A DNA stretch of 64,000 nucleotides from Crocodylus rhombifer (lineage: Eukaryota; Chordata; Crocodylia; Crocodylidae): assembly GCA_038503035.1 (NCBI GenBank), contig JAVSML010000999.1, positions 124,001 to 188,000 on the forward strand, written 5' to 3'. Under the pieces are notes generated by a model. That model was not told the origin of the DNA. It was given only the letters and a program-made list of their open reading frames with translations, and searched no databases. Shown in pieces: positions 48,739 to 61,100 of the stretch; positions within the stretch are counted from its first letter, which is position 1, and the number at the start of each line of letters is the position of its first letter. Made by a program: the position numbers and the translations under genes.

Positions 48739-49451
48739 GTTAAATGTTTGTAACCAGCTCTGAGTTTCACAGTTCCTCCAGTGAAGTCACTGTCAGTCCC
48801 CATTGCTAAAAACTGTGAGGCTTTGGAGGCAGTCCTTAAAGAGAGAAATCTTCTTGACTCTGACATTAAGCAGCTATAGAGCTTCCAAATAATTCCTAGT
48901 TCTGAGTTTGCCTGCATTTTCCAGGTCACTGACTGTGTTCAATCTTGCAGTCTAAGAGTTTATAAGGTAAGAAACCTATGTCAGCATTAATACAATGTGA
49001 GAAACACTGGCTAATTTCATAATTATCATTGGCATGTCTGAGCTTCCTGCTAGAGGCAACTGTCCTTCTCAAAAGTGATGTCATTTGAGACACTAGCAGT
49101 ACAAAAACAAATCCTGTGGAAGAGACTAGAAATAATTTGCTAACCTGTGACAGTCAGAAAAAAAAATTTGATTTTTCAAAAGCTCAACGTTTTGCTTAAG
49201 TTTAAATATTTTTATGCTTATTAATCTACTATTAAAACAATCTCTTCCTCAGAAGACATATTTCAGAAAGAAAGCTGTCCTCATTACCAGGCTTAGTGAT
49301 GCCATGCTGTGTTTGTCTTTAAAAGATAAATATAACATTTTAATTATGGTAACAAGGGTTTCTTGCTCATTAACTCTTAGAGAATGAGACTGCACAAGTT
49401 GTGCATTTTTTCCATTGAAGTTTCAAGATAATTTATTGACATGCTATAGTC
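48739..49451. other. Unique AT-rich intron sequence
   Basis: Nothing recognised. Confidence 0.4.
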
Positions 49452-49860
49452 CAGTGGTGCTCAATCTTTTAATCTCATAGGCTGGATAATTTTGTAGGGC
49501 CAGTCTATGGGCCAGACTGGGTCCCGATCTCCAGGATTGGTCCCTGTACTACCTCTGACCAGCCCTGCTCAGCACGATGCTGCTCTGTGTCTCCCTGCTC
49601 AGGCCTGCACCTACCGTCCCTCCGCCCTGATTGACCCCGTACTACCCTGGTTGGTTCTATTTGGCCCTGCAGCACTCTGTGCTGCCCTGATTGGCCCCAC
49701 ATGTCCAATCTAGTGTGCAGGGCCATCCTATCTGGCCTGTAGGGCTCCTACTGCTGTTACTACTCCCCCACTGCCAAATTTCCAGGGAAAGCACCATGAG
49801 CCAGACAATGTGGCTCCGTGGGCTGGATCTGACCCACAGGCCAGGGGTTGAGCACCCCTG
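49452..49860. mobile_element. hAT-like non-autonomous element (409 bp)
   Basis: Left end cagtggtgctcaatctttta and right end aggggttgagcacccctg are inverted repeats of CAGnGGTGCTCAACC. The sub-terminal 'gggctggatctgacccacag' is the class motif. Flanking octamers ctatagtc (49444-49451) and gcctagtc (49861-49868) share 5 of 8 bases. The interior repeats 'cctgattggccc / cctggttgg / gtactaccct' words. Same family as 1868-2416. Confidence 0.82.
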
Positions 49861-51761
49861 GCCTAGTCATTAAAGGAGTAGCAGAGTTTGCTGTGTACTT
49901 ACTGTGGGGATCCTTTTGGCAAGTAACCTATTGATATAATATTGATATTTCTATGACTCACTTATCTTGGGTTTTCCATACAAATGTTGAGTGTGAAAGA
50001 CTGACCTCAAAATAGCCAATGGTTATGGCACTCATTTGGGTTGAGAGCATAGTGCATGTTTTGGGTGAGGCAAAGAATGCAATCTGAAACTTTCACATCC
50101 CAGGGACATGTCCAAAACTAATGAGAGCTTCAGTTTTGATAAATCATTATATATTTTTTTCTAATTTTTTTAAAAAAAATTCCCCTCATAACAGGAAAAA
50201 GGAGGAAGTTATCGTGTGTAAAATATCAACAAGATAATATTGCAATATTAGATAAGTTAATTACAGGGTGTTTTGTTGTTTTTTCTTTTTTTAATTTTCT
50301 GACTTCGTAGTCTTTGGAATTCTACATATTAACATTGCATTGATGGCAGTTATTTAAATGTTATGTTAACTTAAAAGGGGGAGGGAAGTAAAATCTAATA
50401 ATAAACACGTTATGAAGCAACTTGTATTCTGTTGAAAAGCCTTAACTTTGAAGCTACTTACCTTGTGCAACTTTTAGTTATAAAAAGTTTCTCTGAACAG
50501 GGTTTTCCATGTATGAATTAAGGGAATTTATGGATATATATGCTTAGACTTACTGTTTTTGAGTGATCCGATCTTTATTAAAAGAAACATTTTCCAGCTG
50601 GATTTACCAAAAGCATGATTCCCAACCACAGCCACATTTATACCACATTTCTTATTTCAATCTTTGATCATATATATATTGTTTCCTTCCCCAACAATAT
50701 AGATTTTTTCTTGTCTTGTTTTTTTTATGAGAAATTTATATTTTGCCATTTATTAAAATGTGTTTCAAGCTTACTGGCTGCTACCAGAAGGCAGAGCAGG
50801 GTGCCTACCAAATAGTTATATGATTTAGAAGGATCTCTGTTCCAAGTAATTTTCTGAAGGTTAACTTATCTTTCAAACTAATTCATAAATCTTCATATGA
50901 AAGATTTTGTGCAGTTGCAAAGTTTTATTATCTGTTTACTTCAAAAAGTCAGTGGGTCATATCTAAATGCACCAAAGAGGACCTTGGTTCATTGAATCCC
51001 TTGTGCATTCATTTTATTATATTTACTGATGCCTCCCTTGATAACCTCAAACTTCAACAATGCCTGATTCCTTTCTGAGTATATATTTTTACATTTTCTT
51101 TTCTAATAAGAAATATTTTTTTTAGCTACATGGTCATAGGAAAATGTGCTTGGAGCTATTTTCACAGCCAGAATTTATTTAGTGATCTTGTAGTGCATAG
51201 TAAGATCCTGTTGTTCTTTGGACAGTATTTATTAGGCTCACACAGAGCAAGGGGCTGACTCTCACTGGTACCCTGGAGGCTGAAGATATCAGCTTCAAGA
51301 TTTCCTGCAGCATCAGTTAGTGCAGTGACTGAGAAATGGGATTTTGATTTCAGAAATGTTTGGCTCAGGCCTACAGTGCTATGCGGCATAGTGCTTTACA
51401 TGTGACTCTTACAGTTTACCCCTGGGTAATTAGCTTTCATTTATACCTGTAAAATAGAACGAGAAATCATAAATATCAAAGATCATGACCTAAAATCTAA
51501 AGCTATGACAATGTCAGCATAAAATTGAATCTAGTTCACAGATATCCTACCAGACCTTAATTCTATACTTAGGTAACTGATTAGACCTTTTTTCTAATTG
51601 TTCATCGTATCACCTGGTCTGTGGCCCTTCCCCACCACACTACTCCTCTCAGGGGCTGGGAGGGGTATAACAGCAGCTGCTTCTCTTACCTGCCTGAGAC
51701 TGAAATGACCCTGGTGTGGAGAAGGTGTGGGGAAGAGGGGAGTGGGGCATCTGGACTAGGG
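49861..51761. other. Unique AT-rich intron sequence
   Basis: Low-complexity A/T runs near 50155 and 50280. Nothing else recognised. Confidence 0.4.
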
Positions 51762-52907
51762 ACAGACATTCAAAAAGCCCGAGCCTGAACTGATTCAATC
51801 TTTGCAGGTTGGTATAACCTGTCTAGGTTGAACCAATCTGCAACTGGGCAGACATTTCCTCTGGACTGAGGAAATACAGGCGCATGCCTGCAGTGGCTTA
51901 GGTTAGAAGCTGGAGGGGGTGCTAAAGCAGCCCTCCATTCCCTTCTACAATGCTGAGCTGAAAGGGTGGGGGATGGCCAGGCCTCAGCAGAATGCTCTGA
52001 TTAGGGAGGGGTGTAAACCCCCACCCTGCCTGCATTGTCCCTGGCTTTTCCCTGCTTGCTGCTCAAGGGGTGGGAGTGTTGCCATACCCCAGCCTTGGGC
52101 TAGCACTCTGAGGTGAAGGGGTGTGTGTGTGCAGTGCATGCATCTCTTGATGATACTGAGTTTTCAATCTCCCTCTCCCTGCTTCTTCATACCCTCTACA
52201 AACCTGGCAGGCAAGGGAGCCAGCAGGGATGGATAACACAGTATTTATCACCCCATCAATAAAACAAAAGCCTCTCTCATTAGTTTAAGCTCTTCTTAAA
52301 TTTCTTTTTCCAAGGAAGGGATGGAGGTACATTACCATCTGACCTGTTGATTAGCTCCAAAAAGCCCTACGTGGACACTGTTCTCTCTGCCTGTCCCAAT
52401 GAAATTGAAGACACATGCACACAGATGCCTCTCAGTATTAGCTAGCATACCACATGCCTAGGGTCTGAAGGTCTGGGGTCCATGCTGTGGGAGATGGGGG
52501 GGTGGAATCTGTGCTCAAGCAGCGATGGTCGGGGGGTGGATTGGGGGGAAGCCAGGCAGACCCTGCTGTGCATGCAGTCTCTGCTGGAGCTCTGGGTAGG
52601 GAGTAAAGGGGCAGGGCCAGTCATGTTCTCTGGAGAAGACAGCCCAGCCCAGGCCAGGCCAGGCCAGGGCTACAAAGCATGTGGGATGCTGAGGGACTGT
52701 GATTTAACTTAAACCAGAAAGGGGGCTGGAACAGACATTGCATAAACTGGTTTGACCCAAATCAGTTAAGTCTGATACTACATTCAACCAAGTTTATCTT
52801 AAACCAGTTTGAGCCATGTTGAAACTGATTTATGAGCACTAAACTTATGTTCTGTTACAGGTTTAAACCAGATTCTGATCACTTAAACTTTTGTGTATAA
52901 TGTCTGT
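51762..52907 (+). mobile_element. MITE family F2, long copy (1.15 kb)
   Basis: Ends acagacatt (51762-51770) and aatgtctgt (52899-52907) are perfect 9-bp inverted repeats. Both ends contain 'aaccagtttga / aaccaatctgcaac' words (ggttgaaccaatctg at about 51826, taaaccagtttgagcc at about 52800) that extend the inverted similarity. The middle (51890-52690) is GC-richer, with a ccagg short tandem at about 52652. Shares both ends with 26124-26403, which lacks the middle. No transposase frame. Confidence 0.7.
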
Positions 52908-54521
52908 GCTGAGCCCTGCAGGCTGGAACTCCCATATACTCCCTCACTTGGTAAATCTGCAATCATAGAAATCTCAGATATTTGCAGTATTTTCCAGACA
53001 TTTGCAGTGCTAGAAATGAATACCTCTCTGTTCCTTAAGAAACTTTGCTCCTTTATGCTGTGTTTCCTCCAAGCCTTTCTCACCACTTTTTTTTTTCTTC
53101 AAGACACAGACGTCTTACAGTAGAATGTTTAAAAATGCCTAAGTAACTTAGGAGTTCAAGTTCCATTTTCAATATTGACTTAACATTAAGTTAAAAGAGT
53201 TCATAGGATTCTTTGATCTGGAAGCCTTATGTCATTTAGATGTGGTTTAAAATGTTACTTCTGTTTTTCTGTGCTGCATTACTGAGATCAGTGGCAAAAA
53301 CTATTGTCTTGAACAGGAACAAAGATGGGACTTTAATTATAAAAGTGCATTTCCACAGAGCCAATCTTCCCCAGTGCTAAAAGAGCTGTATGGAGTTCTC
53401 TTTGTGGAATTTTCACTGAATAGGAATAGCAAGATATGATCCTTAGATGTGAATCTGTGTGCCAGGGATCAGGTCTGTCCACCACTGTCATTCTCTTTAC
53501 CTCTTGGTAATATCTGAGACGGTATTAAATACGTTCCAGTTTTATGCAGCATTGCTCTACATAAAACTGAATTCAGCTGAAAGAAATAGGAAACTGAATA
53601 ACTCACTGTTTATTAGGATGAGAAGAATAAATAGTGCACCTTAGTGCTACTTTTTTATAGCATAGCGTGTTTTGTGAGGCTTGGGGATAAAAGGAGTGAC
53701 ATGCATACACATGTCATACAGGTAAGGATGAATTATTCTCTAGAGAGCTTCCTCAGTATGAACTTTGAAGAAATGAACACTAACTTAATTAAGGTTTCAT
53801 TCTGCTGTACCTATGCATTCCTGATTCCCACTGAAATTAATAAGATTGTAAAATGGAGACAATCACTATTAGCAATTATTCAGTGTACTTTAGTCAGAAG
53901 GGTTATACAGCTGCTCTTAGGAGTTTCTTCTAGATCCCTGTTACAATTCTCAGGAAGATGGCCAGGCTGATTTGAAAAGACTCTTTGATGTTGTAAAATT
54001 TAAAGCAAAATTAACAGCTGAGGAACACTTTCTTTTTTCTCAGGACATTAATGTTCTAAAAATAAAGAGTAGTGGTTGGACATGGTTGCAAATAATAATA
54101 TTTTGTTGAATTGAAAAAGGATCAACTTCTGTGTTGGAATAAACTTTAACTGAGTTTGGCCCAGGAAAGAACTTGGCCAGAAGTTTTTAACAGATACCTA
54201 GATCCATGCAATGCAATTTCATTACAAATATGTCATTTTTCAATGGTGTTGCAACTCCAGGACTAAACATAAAAAATTCTTGGCCACAGGGTTTTGCAGT
54301 GTTTTTAGTTCTTTCTGTCTTCCCCTTTCCCTCTCCCTTTTAACTAAATTGTCTTTGGTTTTAGGCCAAGATGTTACCACAAAAGTTGAACTGAGGTGAC
54401 ATTTTGACATTTCTATAGTTTCATTTTTATTATTTATTTACTAAAAGAGTTTCAATGAAAACATAAAAAATGAGGCTTTTAATATACTTACAGGTTTTTT
54501 GTTTTTTCCCTGGCACTTTAG
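52908..54521. other. Unique intron sequence upstream of the IL1RAPL1 exon
   Basis: 53129-53185 (aaaaatgcctaagtaactta, ggagttcaagttccattttc) is a fragment of the dispersed 'cctaagtgacttagg' repeat. Otherwise nothing recognised. AT content is high right up to the exon. Confidence 0.45.
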
Positions 54522-54633
<112 letters not shown>

Positions 54634-56866
54634 AGATTTTCTCCATTTTCCATCTGGCTGTGGTTACAATTCAGGCTATAAAGCATGTTTAGTACTTGGA
54701 CATATACAGTAAGAAGTAGTTTTCTTGCTCTTTCTACACTGTGGTTAAGCAAATTTTGAAATCAGCACAACAGTACAGAACAGTTTTAACAAGGTAGCTT
54801 CAATAGATGTATAGCCTATGTGTTGCTTTAATTTGAATGGAAAAAATGTAGCAGGCTATGACATAATGCCAATTAAGGCAATTTGGTGACTTACTTTCTA
54901 AGACTGTTTTTAATGCCTTAGCTGTTTGCAGTTGTTCCTACTTGAAGATAATAGCTATTTATTTAGAATAGCAATATTACAATTGGTGTTGAAATTTGCG
55001 GTTGCTTTTGTTTGGTGACTGTACAGAACTGTTCTGTAAAGAACAAGATTTTTTATATAAGGAGCTCAGACTCTTGATTTATATCACTGAATTCTGTAAA
55101 TCAAGAAAAAGAATCAAGTATGTTATATTCAATACCACAAGAAATAATAAGTGGCAGCATATGACTTAGGAGGGGCCTGTTCACTAGTGGATAAATGCAT
55201 TAATAAACCAAAATGAATACTGATAATTTTTTTTCCCTGTGCTGCTTAAAACCTAAATGCCTTCTATGTCTTCTATGTTTTTTTTCTCCCAAGTTGTGTT
55301 GAGTCATGGTATTAGCAAGCTATTTGCATGTTGGTATATGGTAGGAATAAAGAACATTTTAGCATATTATGATAATGGATTTTTGCCTGTCATTTTTATA
55401 AGGTTACAATATTCTTGCTTTTAGTCATAATCTTAAAGATGTAATTTCAAAATGAATACCTGATAAGCCCATAACTGTGAGAGCTGTTGTCTTACTGTAT
55501 TGTACCAAAGTCATAGCATATTAACTAAAATCACATTCAATGAAGAATTGGAGAAGTTTTGTTCATTTGAGTTTGTTGTGGGGAGCGTTGTTGTTTTAAT
55601 TTTGGAGTGTATGTTTAAGGTAGTTTTCATGATTTTACTGTCCTCCTTTAGGAACCTGTATCTTCAATTGAAATCACTTGGTGTTTGGGGAAAAAAATAG
55701 AAGAAGAAATGGGGCACAGAACTTTTCATTTTTTGAGCAACAATTTAAGTCAGAGAATGGATGTAAATCATTAAGCTTCTGATAGATTTTTGGTTTGTGG
55801 TGATATACCATGAAGGAGATGAAATCTTAGTTCATTCAACTGATCAGAAATTGCAAATAATTAGTAGTGTTACAATCCTGAAGCCAAGATGATACAAATT
55901 TAGGGTTGCTCCCAATAGTTCACTTCATTGCTTTAGCATATATTTTATGATGCTGAAGACAGCAATAAAAAAAAATCCAGTGTGTTTATAAGAAAAAAAA
56001 AGATGCACTAAATATGTGCAAAATGATTGAGTTAATATTATGTTACAAATGTATCCTGATCACGCAACATCAACATTTTCCTCGAGTATTGTCCTAGACC
56101 ATTATGTATTTTGGAAGCTTTTGAATTTGGAGCTTTTATTATTAGCTCCCATGTCTATACAAATACTTTAGCCACAATCATTTTAAGTGAGTTCAATTAT
56201 TGTTGGGCATAAAGTTAACTTTTGCAGGCACACACTTAAACTACGCTCAGTGCTGAGCTGTATATATCTATTACTGGCATGGCCTTGGGTCTCATCAGTT
56301 TGTTTTTGTCTATTTCTCTTTTCCCCCTGACTCTTCAATACAAGATAACAAAATGTTTAATTTTCAGATATATGTTGGCTTGCCAAAGTAAGAAAATATC
56401 CCTTAGTTTAGTGAAACATGACACAATGACATACTGATGCAATAAAGAATAAAACTATAGATTGACACCTGCCGTGGACAAAACCCTGGGATTACACCTG
56501 TAGTCCTGGGGAACTACGAGGAGATGGAGAAAGAACTAAGCTAAAAACCAAGTGGAAAACAATTTCAGCTACTGATTAGCTATAGGATTGTATAGCAGGA
56601 GTCCCAATTTTCTCTGTGACCATAAGCAAATGTATTCAGTTATTTTTCCAGCTGACAAATGAAATATAAATCCATTCCTGATTCATGTACTGTGCTGGTT
56701 CAGAAATTGTGAAGTACTTTCAGTTCCTCTCAACAAAAATGCTGAGTAATCCCAAGATATTATTGGGCCAATCCTGAAATCTTGATTCAGAGTTCATTTG
56801 CTCCTACTGTGCGGGTCTGTCATCATTTGGGATAAGATCCCATTTCACCTATTAGGTCCCTAAGGG
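54634..56866. other. Unique AT-rich intron sequence downstream of the exon
   Basis: Nothing recognised; short A and T runs only. Confidence 0.4.
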
Positions 56867-57364
56867 TATGTACAGCTGTTACATTTAGATCGACATAACT
56901 AGGGTTAAGTCAATGTAAATGCCCATCTTTGTAGATGTCCAGGGGATTTAATAGGGCCAAAAATAGTGAACCCGATCTAAATTACTTTACCTGAGATGCA
57001 CTAATTTAGATTGAAACCAGGTTAACCTGACCTATTGAATTCTTGCATGCATTTGGAGTATAGCCCTGGGGTTGGGAAAGCTAAGATACTTGCCTCATCC
57101 CTGGAGCTGTGTTCTTTCTACCCCTATCTTTACCACTTCTCTGAGTAGGCTATTGTTAGCTCCCTGATTTCTTCCCCCCCACCTGTTCCACAGTTAGATA
57201 ACCCCCCTCTGGCTGACCCTCCACCCCCTGATCCCGCGTATCCCTCTTCACAGCCTGAGTAGCTTAGCACTGACAAATGGCTGTACATTCCTTTCCTGGT
57301 TGACAATCAAGTGGCTTAAAGCTGGCCATGTGATTATAGACTATGTTCAGTGAATGTCTGTACA
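56867..57364. mobile_element. MITE family F3, copy 2
   Basis: Left end tatgtacagctgttacattt and right end tcagtgaatgtctgtacac are inverted imperfect repeats shared with 46805-47241. Interior words gggttaagtcaatgtaaat, gatctaaattactttacc and aaccaggttaacctgacc give further internal symmetry. Confidence 0.65.
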
Positions 57365-58209
57365 CTTAGGTATCTAAGAGGGATCTTGTTCCATTTGGCT
57401 CATGTTTCTGCAAAATGCTAGCTCATATATTTCTGTAAGACACTAAGTCATGAAAAGCCACAAGGAGGGGGAGTTCCCATCTGCATTTTGAGTTAAATGT
57501 TTTTCACAGACCTAACCATGTAAGTCTATATAAGCTCCAAGGAGTTGAAATAGAATTTTAAAGGCTCTTGCAAAGAATCTACTTTATTCTGCCTGGTTCT
57601 AAGTGGCTATGTTAACAATAAGAGTTTCACAGTACTTTACCCATACTGTATGTGTGGAATGCTCAGCCTTTTAAGGCATATTTTTGCAAAACACCACTTT
57701 CCAAGACCTCTCACTGACTTCAGTGAGAATTTTGTCTGGGAAAACACTGAAGACCAGTTTTTTGGATACTGTTGCTCTTACTAATCAATGCATTTTAGAT
57801 TTTTCAAAACTGAGGAATGTTATGCTTCCAATTTTTTCTTGCATAAAAATCAGAAACTGGGGGAAAAGAGAACAGAAACCAAAGAACAGGATAGTTGAAG
57901 GAAATTTGGAATGAAAAGGAAATCAGTGCTGTAATTGTTACTTTGAAATGTGATGTGCTGTGCTATTTTTTTAAAGTGCTGGCGCATTATGAACAAAATT
58001 CTAACCTGAGGAGGGCTAAACATAGTATTTCTGTTGGTTATTATAGGTTTGAGAATAACAAAGTCACATTTACTTATGGGAATAATGTATTGCTTTAATA
58101 ATAATTCAGGATGTATACTTAGATGCTAAAAACTAAACTTGTAGATTGATTTTTCTCCTTGTGTCAGCTTTGGCTCTTTTGTGGTAACCGCTGAAACAGA
58201 ATAATAAGT
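57365..58209. other. Unique AT-rich intron sequence
   Basis: Open frames at 57684-57914 and 57895-58098 have no domain. Nothing else recognised. Confidence 0.4.
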
Positions 58210-58579
58210 AGAGACCTACCAAATTTGTGACTCTGTGATTTTTGCAGAAACAATGAATTTGGTAGGTCCCCATGAAAAAGTGTGGTCCACACAAAAAAGC
58301 ACAGGGGATCACAAAAAAGCCAGAAAACTGCTAGCAAGCAGGGGAAACAAGCAGAGGTGGGAAGCCTTGATGTCCTGAAGCATGGGGGAGATGAAGGGGA
58401 GGGAAATTTTTGTGGCATCCCCACCCACTGCCTCTGATTGGCTAAGGGGCCCTAGAAGTCCTGCCCCTCAGCCCTTCAGAGGAGTAGAGAGGCCTGCCAC
58501 GTTCCTCTGTAAAAATGGTGACCAGTGCCATCTTGGATCGTGAAATAGGGGGAAGCCCCTGCAAATTAGGTAAGTCCCT
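58210..58579. mobile_element. hAT-like MITE with perfect target duplication
   Basis: Inverted ends gagacctaccaaattt (58211) and aaattaggtaagtccc (to 58578) match at 13 of 16 positions and fit a reptile repeat beginning TAGGGACCTACCAAATT. The element sits between direct copies of taataagta (58202-58210 and 58579-58587), containing a perfect 8-bp target duplication; the exact boundary is ambiguous by one base. The duplication is undecayed. Non-coding; a second internal inverted pair (aatttggtaggtcccc at 58257 against the left end) is also present. Confidence 0.88.
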
Positions 58580-59147
58580 AATAAGTAGTAATGTTTTGCT
58601 TCTCTAGCTTTGTTACCTAATAATGTAAAGTTACCATTATTCTCAAAACCCTGACGTTATAATTGGTGAAATCATAAATACTGACATCTTAGCAGTATCT
58701 CTTGTCTGTTGGTCATCAGAATTAAAGAGTGGGTGGGAAAGATATTATGTACATCTTTAGTATTCACTTGTATTTTTCCGCTGTCCCACCAGATCCAAAT
58801 CCTTCTACACAATGTTTTCAAGTTTATCTTTTATGTCTAAAAAGTTACGGCATACAAAATTGTTGCAAGGCTTTTCTTTTTAATATTAAAAATGTTTGTT
58901 TTAAAGATTTTAAATATTCAGACTGAAATGTATGAATACATTTTAGTCTGTTTTGAAATGCAGAAGGTAATTTATTGTACATGTTAGTTGAGTTATGTTG
59001 TCACTTAAGAATGCAGCAAGATTGGCAAGTGGGTTTTTTGTTTTTGGAAATCTGACTACCTCCTGGTTTGTGCTAAGCCAGTTCTTCCGGACTACAAATT
59101 ATAAGTCACTTTTACATGGGCTCTGGGGGTGAGGGGTGGCTCTCGAA

Positions 59148-59426
59148 GACATTCTAATTGAACTGCTTCAATGTCTTCTTTATAAGCATCCCCACACTTA
59201 AAAATGGCACTGAGGAGGGGGCTTGAACTAAAGTTCATTCAACAAGGTTTAGTTCAAGTGCCCCCATCACCATTTTTAAGCATGGGGACACTGATACATG
59301 ATATGCAGGAGTGTGCTAGAGCATGGCAATTGCTACGCTCCAGCAGATTCGATTAATCAGGTCTGCTCCAATGTGCTGGAATTCAAGCACATCAGAGCAA
59401 CCTCAGCGCTCATGTATAGGCGCCCA
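59148..59426 (+). mobile_element. Foldback MITE family F1, copy C
   Basis: Begins attctaattgaactgc, central palindrome about 59198-59281 (cttaaaaatggcactgagga...ttcaagtgcccccatcacca-tttttaag). It ends ctccagcagattcgattaat, gcacatcagagcaacc and ctcatgtataggcgccc. Same order as 12786-13043. Confidence 0.8.
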
Positions 59427-59478
59427 TAGGTAGCAAATGCTACCAATATCAATGTAAGGACTACACTGAAAGAACTGT

Positions 59479-59498
59479 AAAAAAAAAAAAAAAAAAAA
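59479..59498 (+). repeat. A20 homopolymer
   Basis: Twenty consecutive A about 50 bp downstream of MITE copy C. It is not attached to a recognisable retrocopy. Confidence 0.95.
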
Positions 59499-60063
59499 GA
59501 TTTACGTTTTGCTTTCAACAAAGGATCCTCCTCCCTTCCTCCTCTGTTCTGTCCTGTTACATAGACACTCAAAATATGGAGTGCCAACTGGCTTACAGTG
59601 AGTGTGTAGCTTTATTTTAGTGCATTTTACTTTCAGGTAGTTTTAGGCTGTTGCTAGGTTATGAAACAATTCAGTGGAAATTTTATTGTGGGTTCTGTAC
59701 ATGGATGGGCCTATAGGAGGAGGCCACTAGCATGTAAGGGGACAAAACTAGGATATATAACTATATTATACAACTATCATATATTGACCATATTTGACCT
59801 GTTGTTTCTTTAAGAACAGCACCTGAACCATGTCTCCTTCTCCTGTTAGGGAACTTTTGTTTATATTTCCCCTGTGTGCTTCCCCCCCGCCCCCTTAAAC
59901 TATATTTAAAATAAATTGAAGAATTTAGTAGCATAACTAGGTACAGGCAACAAAGGAATCTACCGCATGTACTGATTTGGTTTGGATTGCATACTTCTAC
60001 ATGCTTACTGTGTATTAGATTATGAGTAGGATCCATGGACTATCATTTAAGGAAACAGGAATT
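59499..60063. other. Unique intron sequence
   Basis: A C-rich run (ttcccccccgcccccttaaa) is at about 59880. Nothing else recognised. Confidence 0.4.
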
Positions 60064-61100
60064 TTCATAGTATCATAGTGCTTAGGGTCAGAAGGGACCT
60101 AAACAGATCATCAGGTCCAACCCCCCTGCCCCAGGCAGGAAAGGCACCAGAGTCATATCACCCCAGCCAAATATCTGTCCAGCCTTCTCTTGAAGACCCC
60201 CAAGGTAGAAGAAAGTACCACCTCACTTGGGAGCCCAGTCCACAGCTTGGCAGCCCTAACTGTAAAGTAATGCCTCCTGATGTCCAGCCTGAACGTTCTC
60301 TCTAACAATTTGTGGCTGTCATTCCTAGTAACCCCAGGTGGTGCCCGGGGGAACAGAGTCTCCCCCAATTCTTGTTGGGTCCTCCTGGTAAGTTTGTAAA
60401 TGGCCACCAGATCCCCACTCAGCCTTTTCTTGTGGAGGCTGAATAGGTTCAGGCCTTTTAGCCTCTCTTTGTAGGGCCTGCCCCTTGACCATGGTGGTCC
60501 TCCTCTGGATCCTCTCAATGCTAGCCACATTCTTCTTGAAGTGCAGCGCCCAGAACTGGACACAGTACTCCAACTGTGGCTTGACCAATGCTGCATAGAG
60601 GGGAAGGATCACCTCCCTGGACCTGCTTGTGATGCATTTGTAGATGCATGACAAGGTGCGGTTAGCCTTACCGACCGCTTCCTTGCATTGGCAACTTATG
60701 TTCCTCCTGGAATCAACAGTGACTCCAAGATCCCTTTCTGCCACCGTGTTGACAAGAAGGGTATTTCCCAGCCTATAGGTGTGTTGCTTGTTTTTTCTCC
60801 CTAGATGCAGTACCTTATCTGTGTTGAATTCTATCCTATTCTCATTTGCCCACCTCTGTAATCTGTCTAGATTTAGCTGGATTCTGTCCCTTCCCTCCAG
60901 TGTGCCTACCTCACTTCACAACTTGGTGTTGTCAGTGAATTTGAACAAAATGCATTCTACACCCACACCCAGGTCACTGATAAAGATATTGAACAGTACA
61001 CTCCCCAGAACTGAACCCTGGGGGCTCCACTGCCCACATCCCTCCAGGTCAAAAACAACCTGTCCACCACCACTCTCCAGGTGTGACCATCTAGCTAATT
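60064..61100 (-). mobile_element. CR1 LINE, 5'-truncated, about 1.04 kb
   Basis: Minus-strand CR1 with 3' end at about 60066 (ttcatagtatcatagtgctt...gggtcagaagggacc). Protein on the minus strand includes ERDLGVTVDSRRNI, CQCKEAVGKANRTL, SREVILPLYAALVKPQLEY and FRLDIRRHYFTVRAAKLW. The FADD-proximal part (about 60940) is present but frame-broken. Homology fades after 61100, near the 'GVPQGS' region. Closest in style to 7160-7424. Confidence 0.92.
60153..60744 (-). pseudogene. Decayed CR1 ORF2 C-terminal region
   Basis: Two overlapping minus-strand frames (60325-60744 and 60153-60596) together cover the CR1 C-terminal domain from ERDLGVTVDS to the NDSHKLLERTFRLDIRR block. The switch between them marks a frameshift at about 60450. 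No catalytic RT residues are in the open part. Confidence 0.88.

Larger units (their letters stand above)
1..54521 (+). other. IL1RAPL1: IL1RAPL1 intron 1, distal part (inferred)
   Basis: Everything upstream of the first coding exon is inferred to be the intron between a non-coding first exon and exon 2, because IL1RAPL1 in other vertebrates has an untranslated exon 1 and very large introns. I see no CpG-island promoter or other host exon here. An unrecognised 5'-UTR exon or lineage-specific transcript cannot be excluded. Confidence 0.7.

Noticed and set aside
59479..59498. Poly-A tail of a processed pseudogene
   Set aside because: Upstream sequence is a MITE and non-coding DNA; no gene-like sequence precedes the A run.
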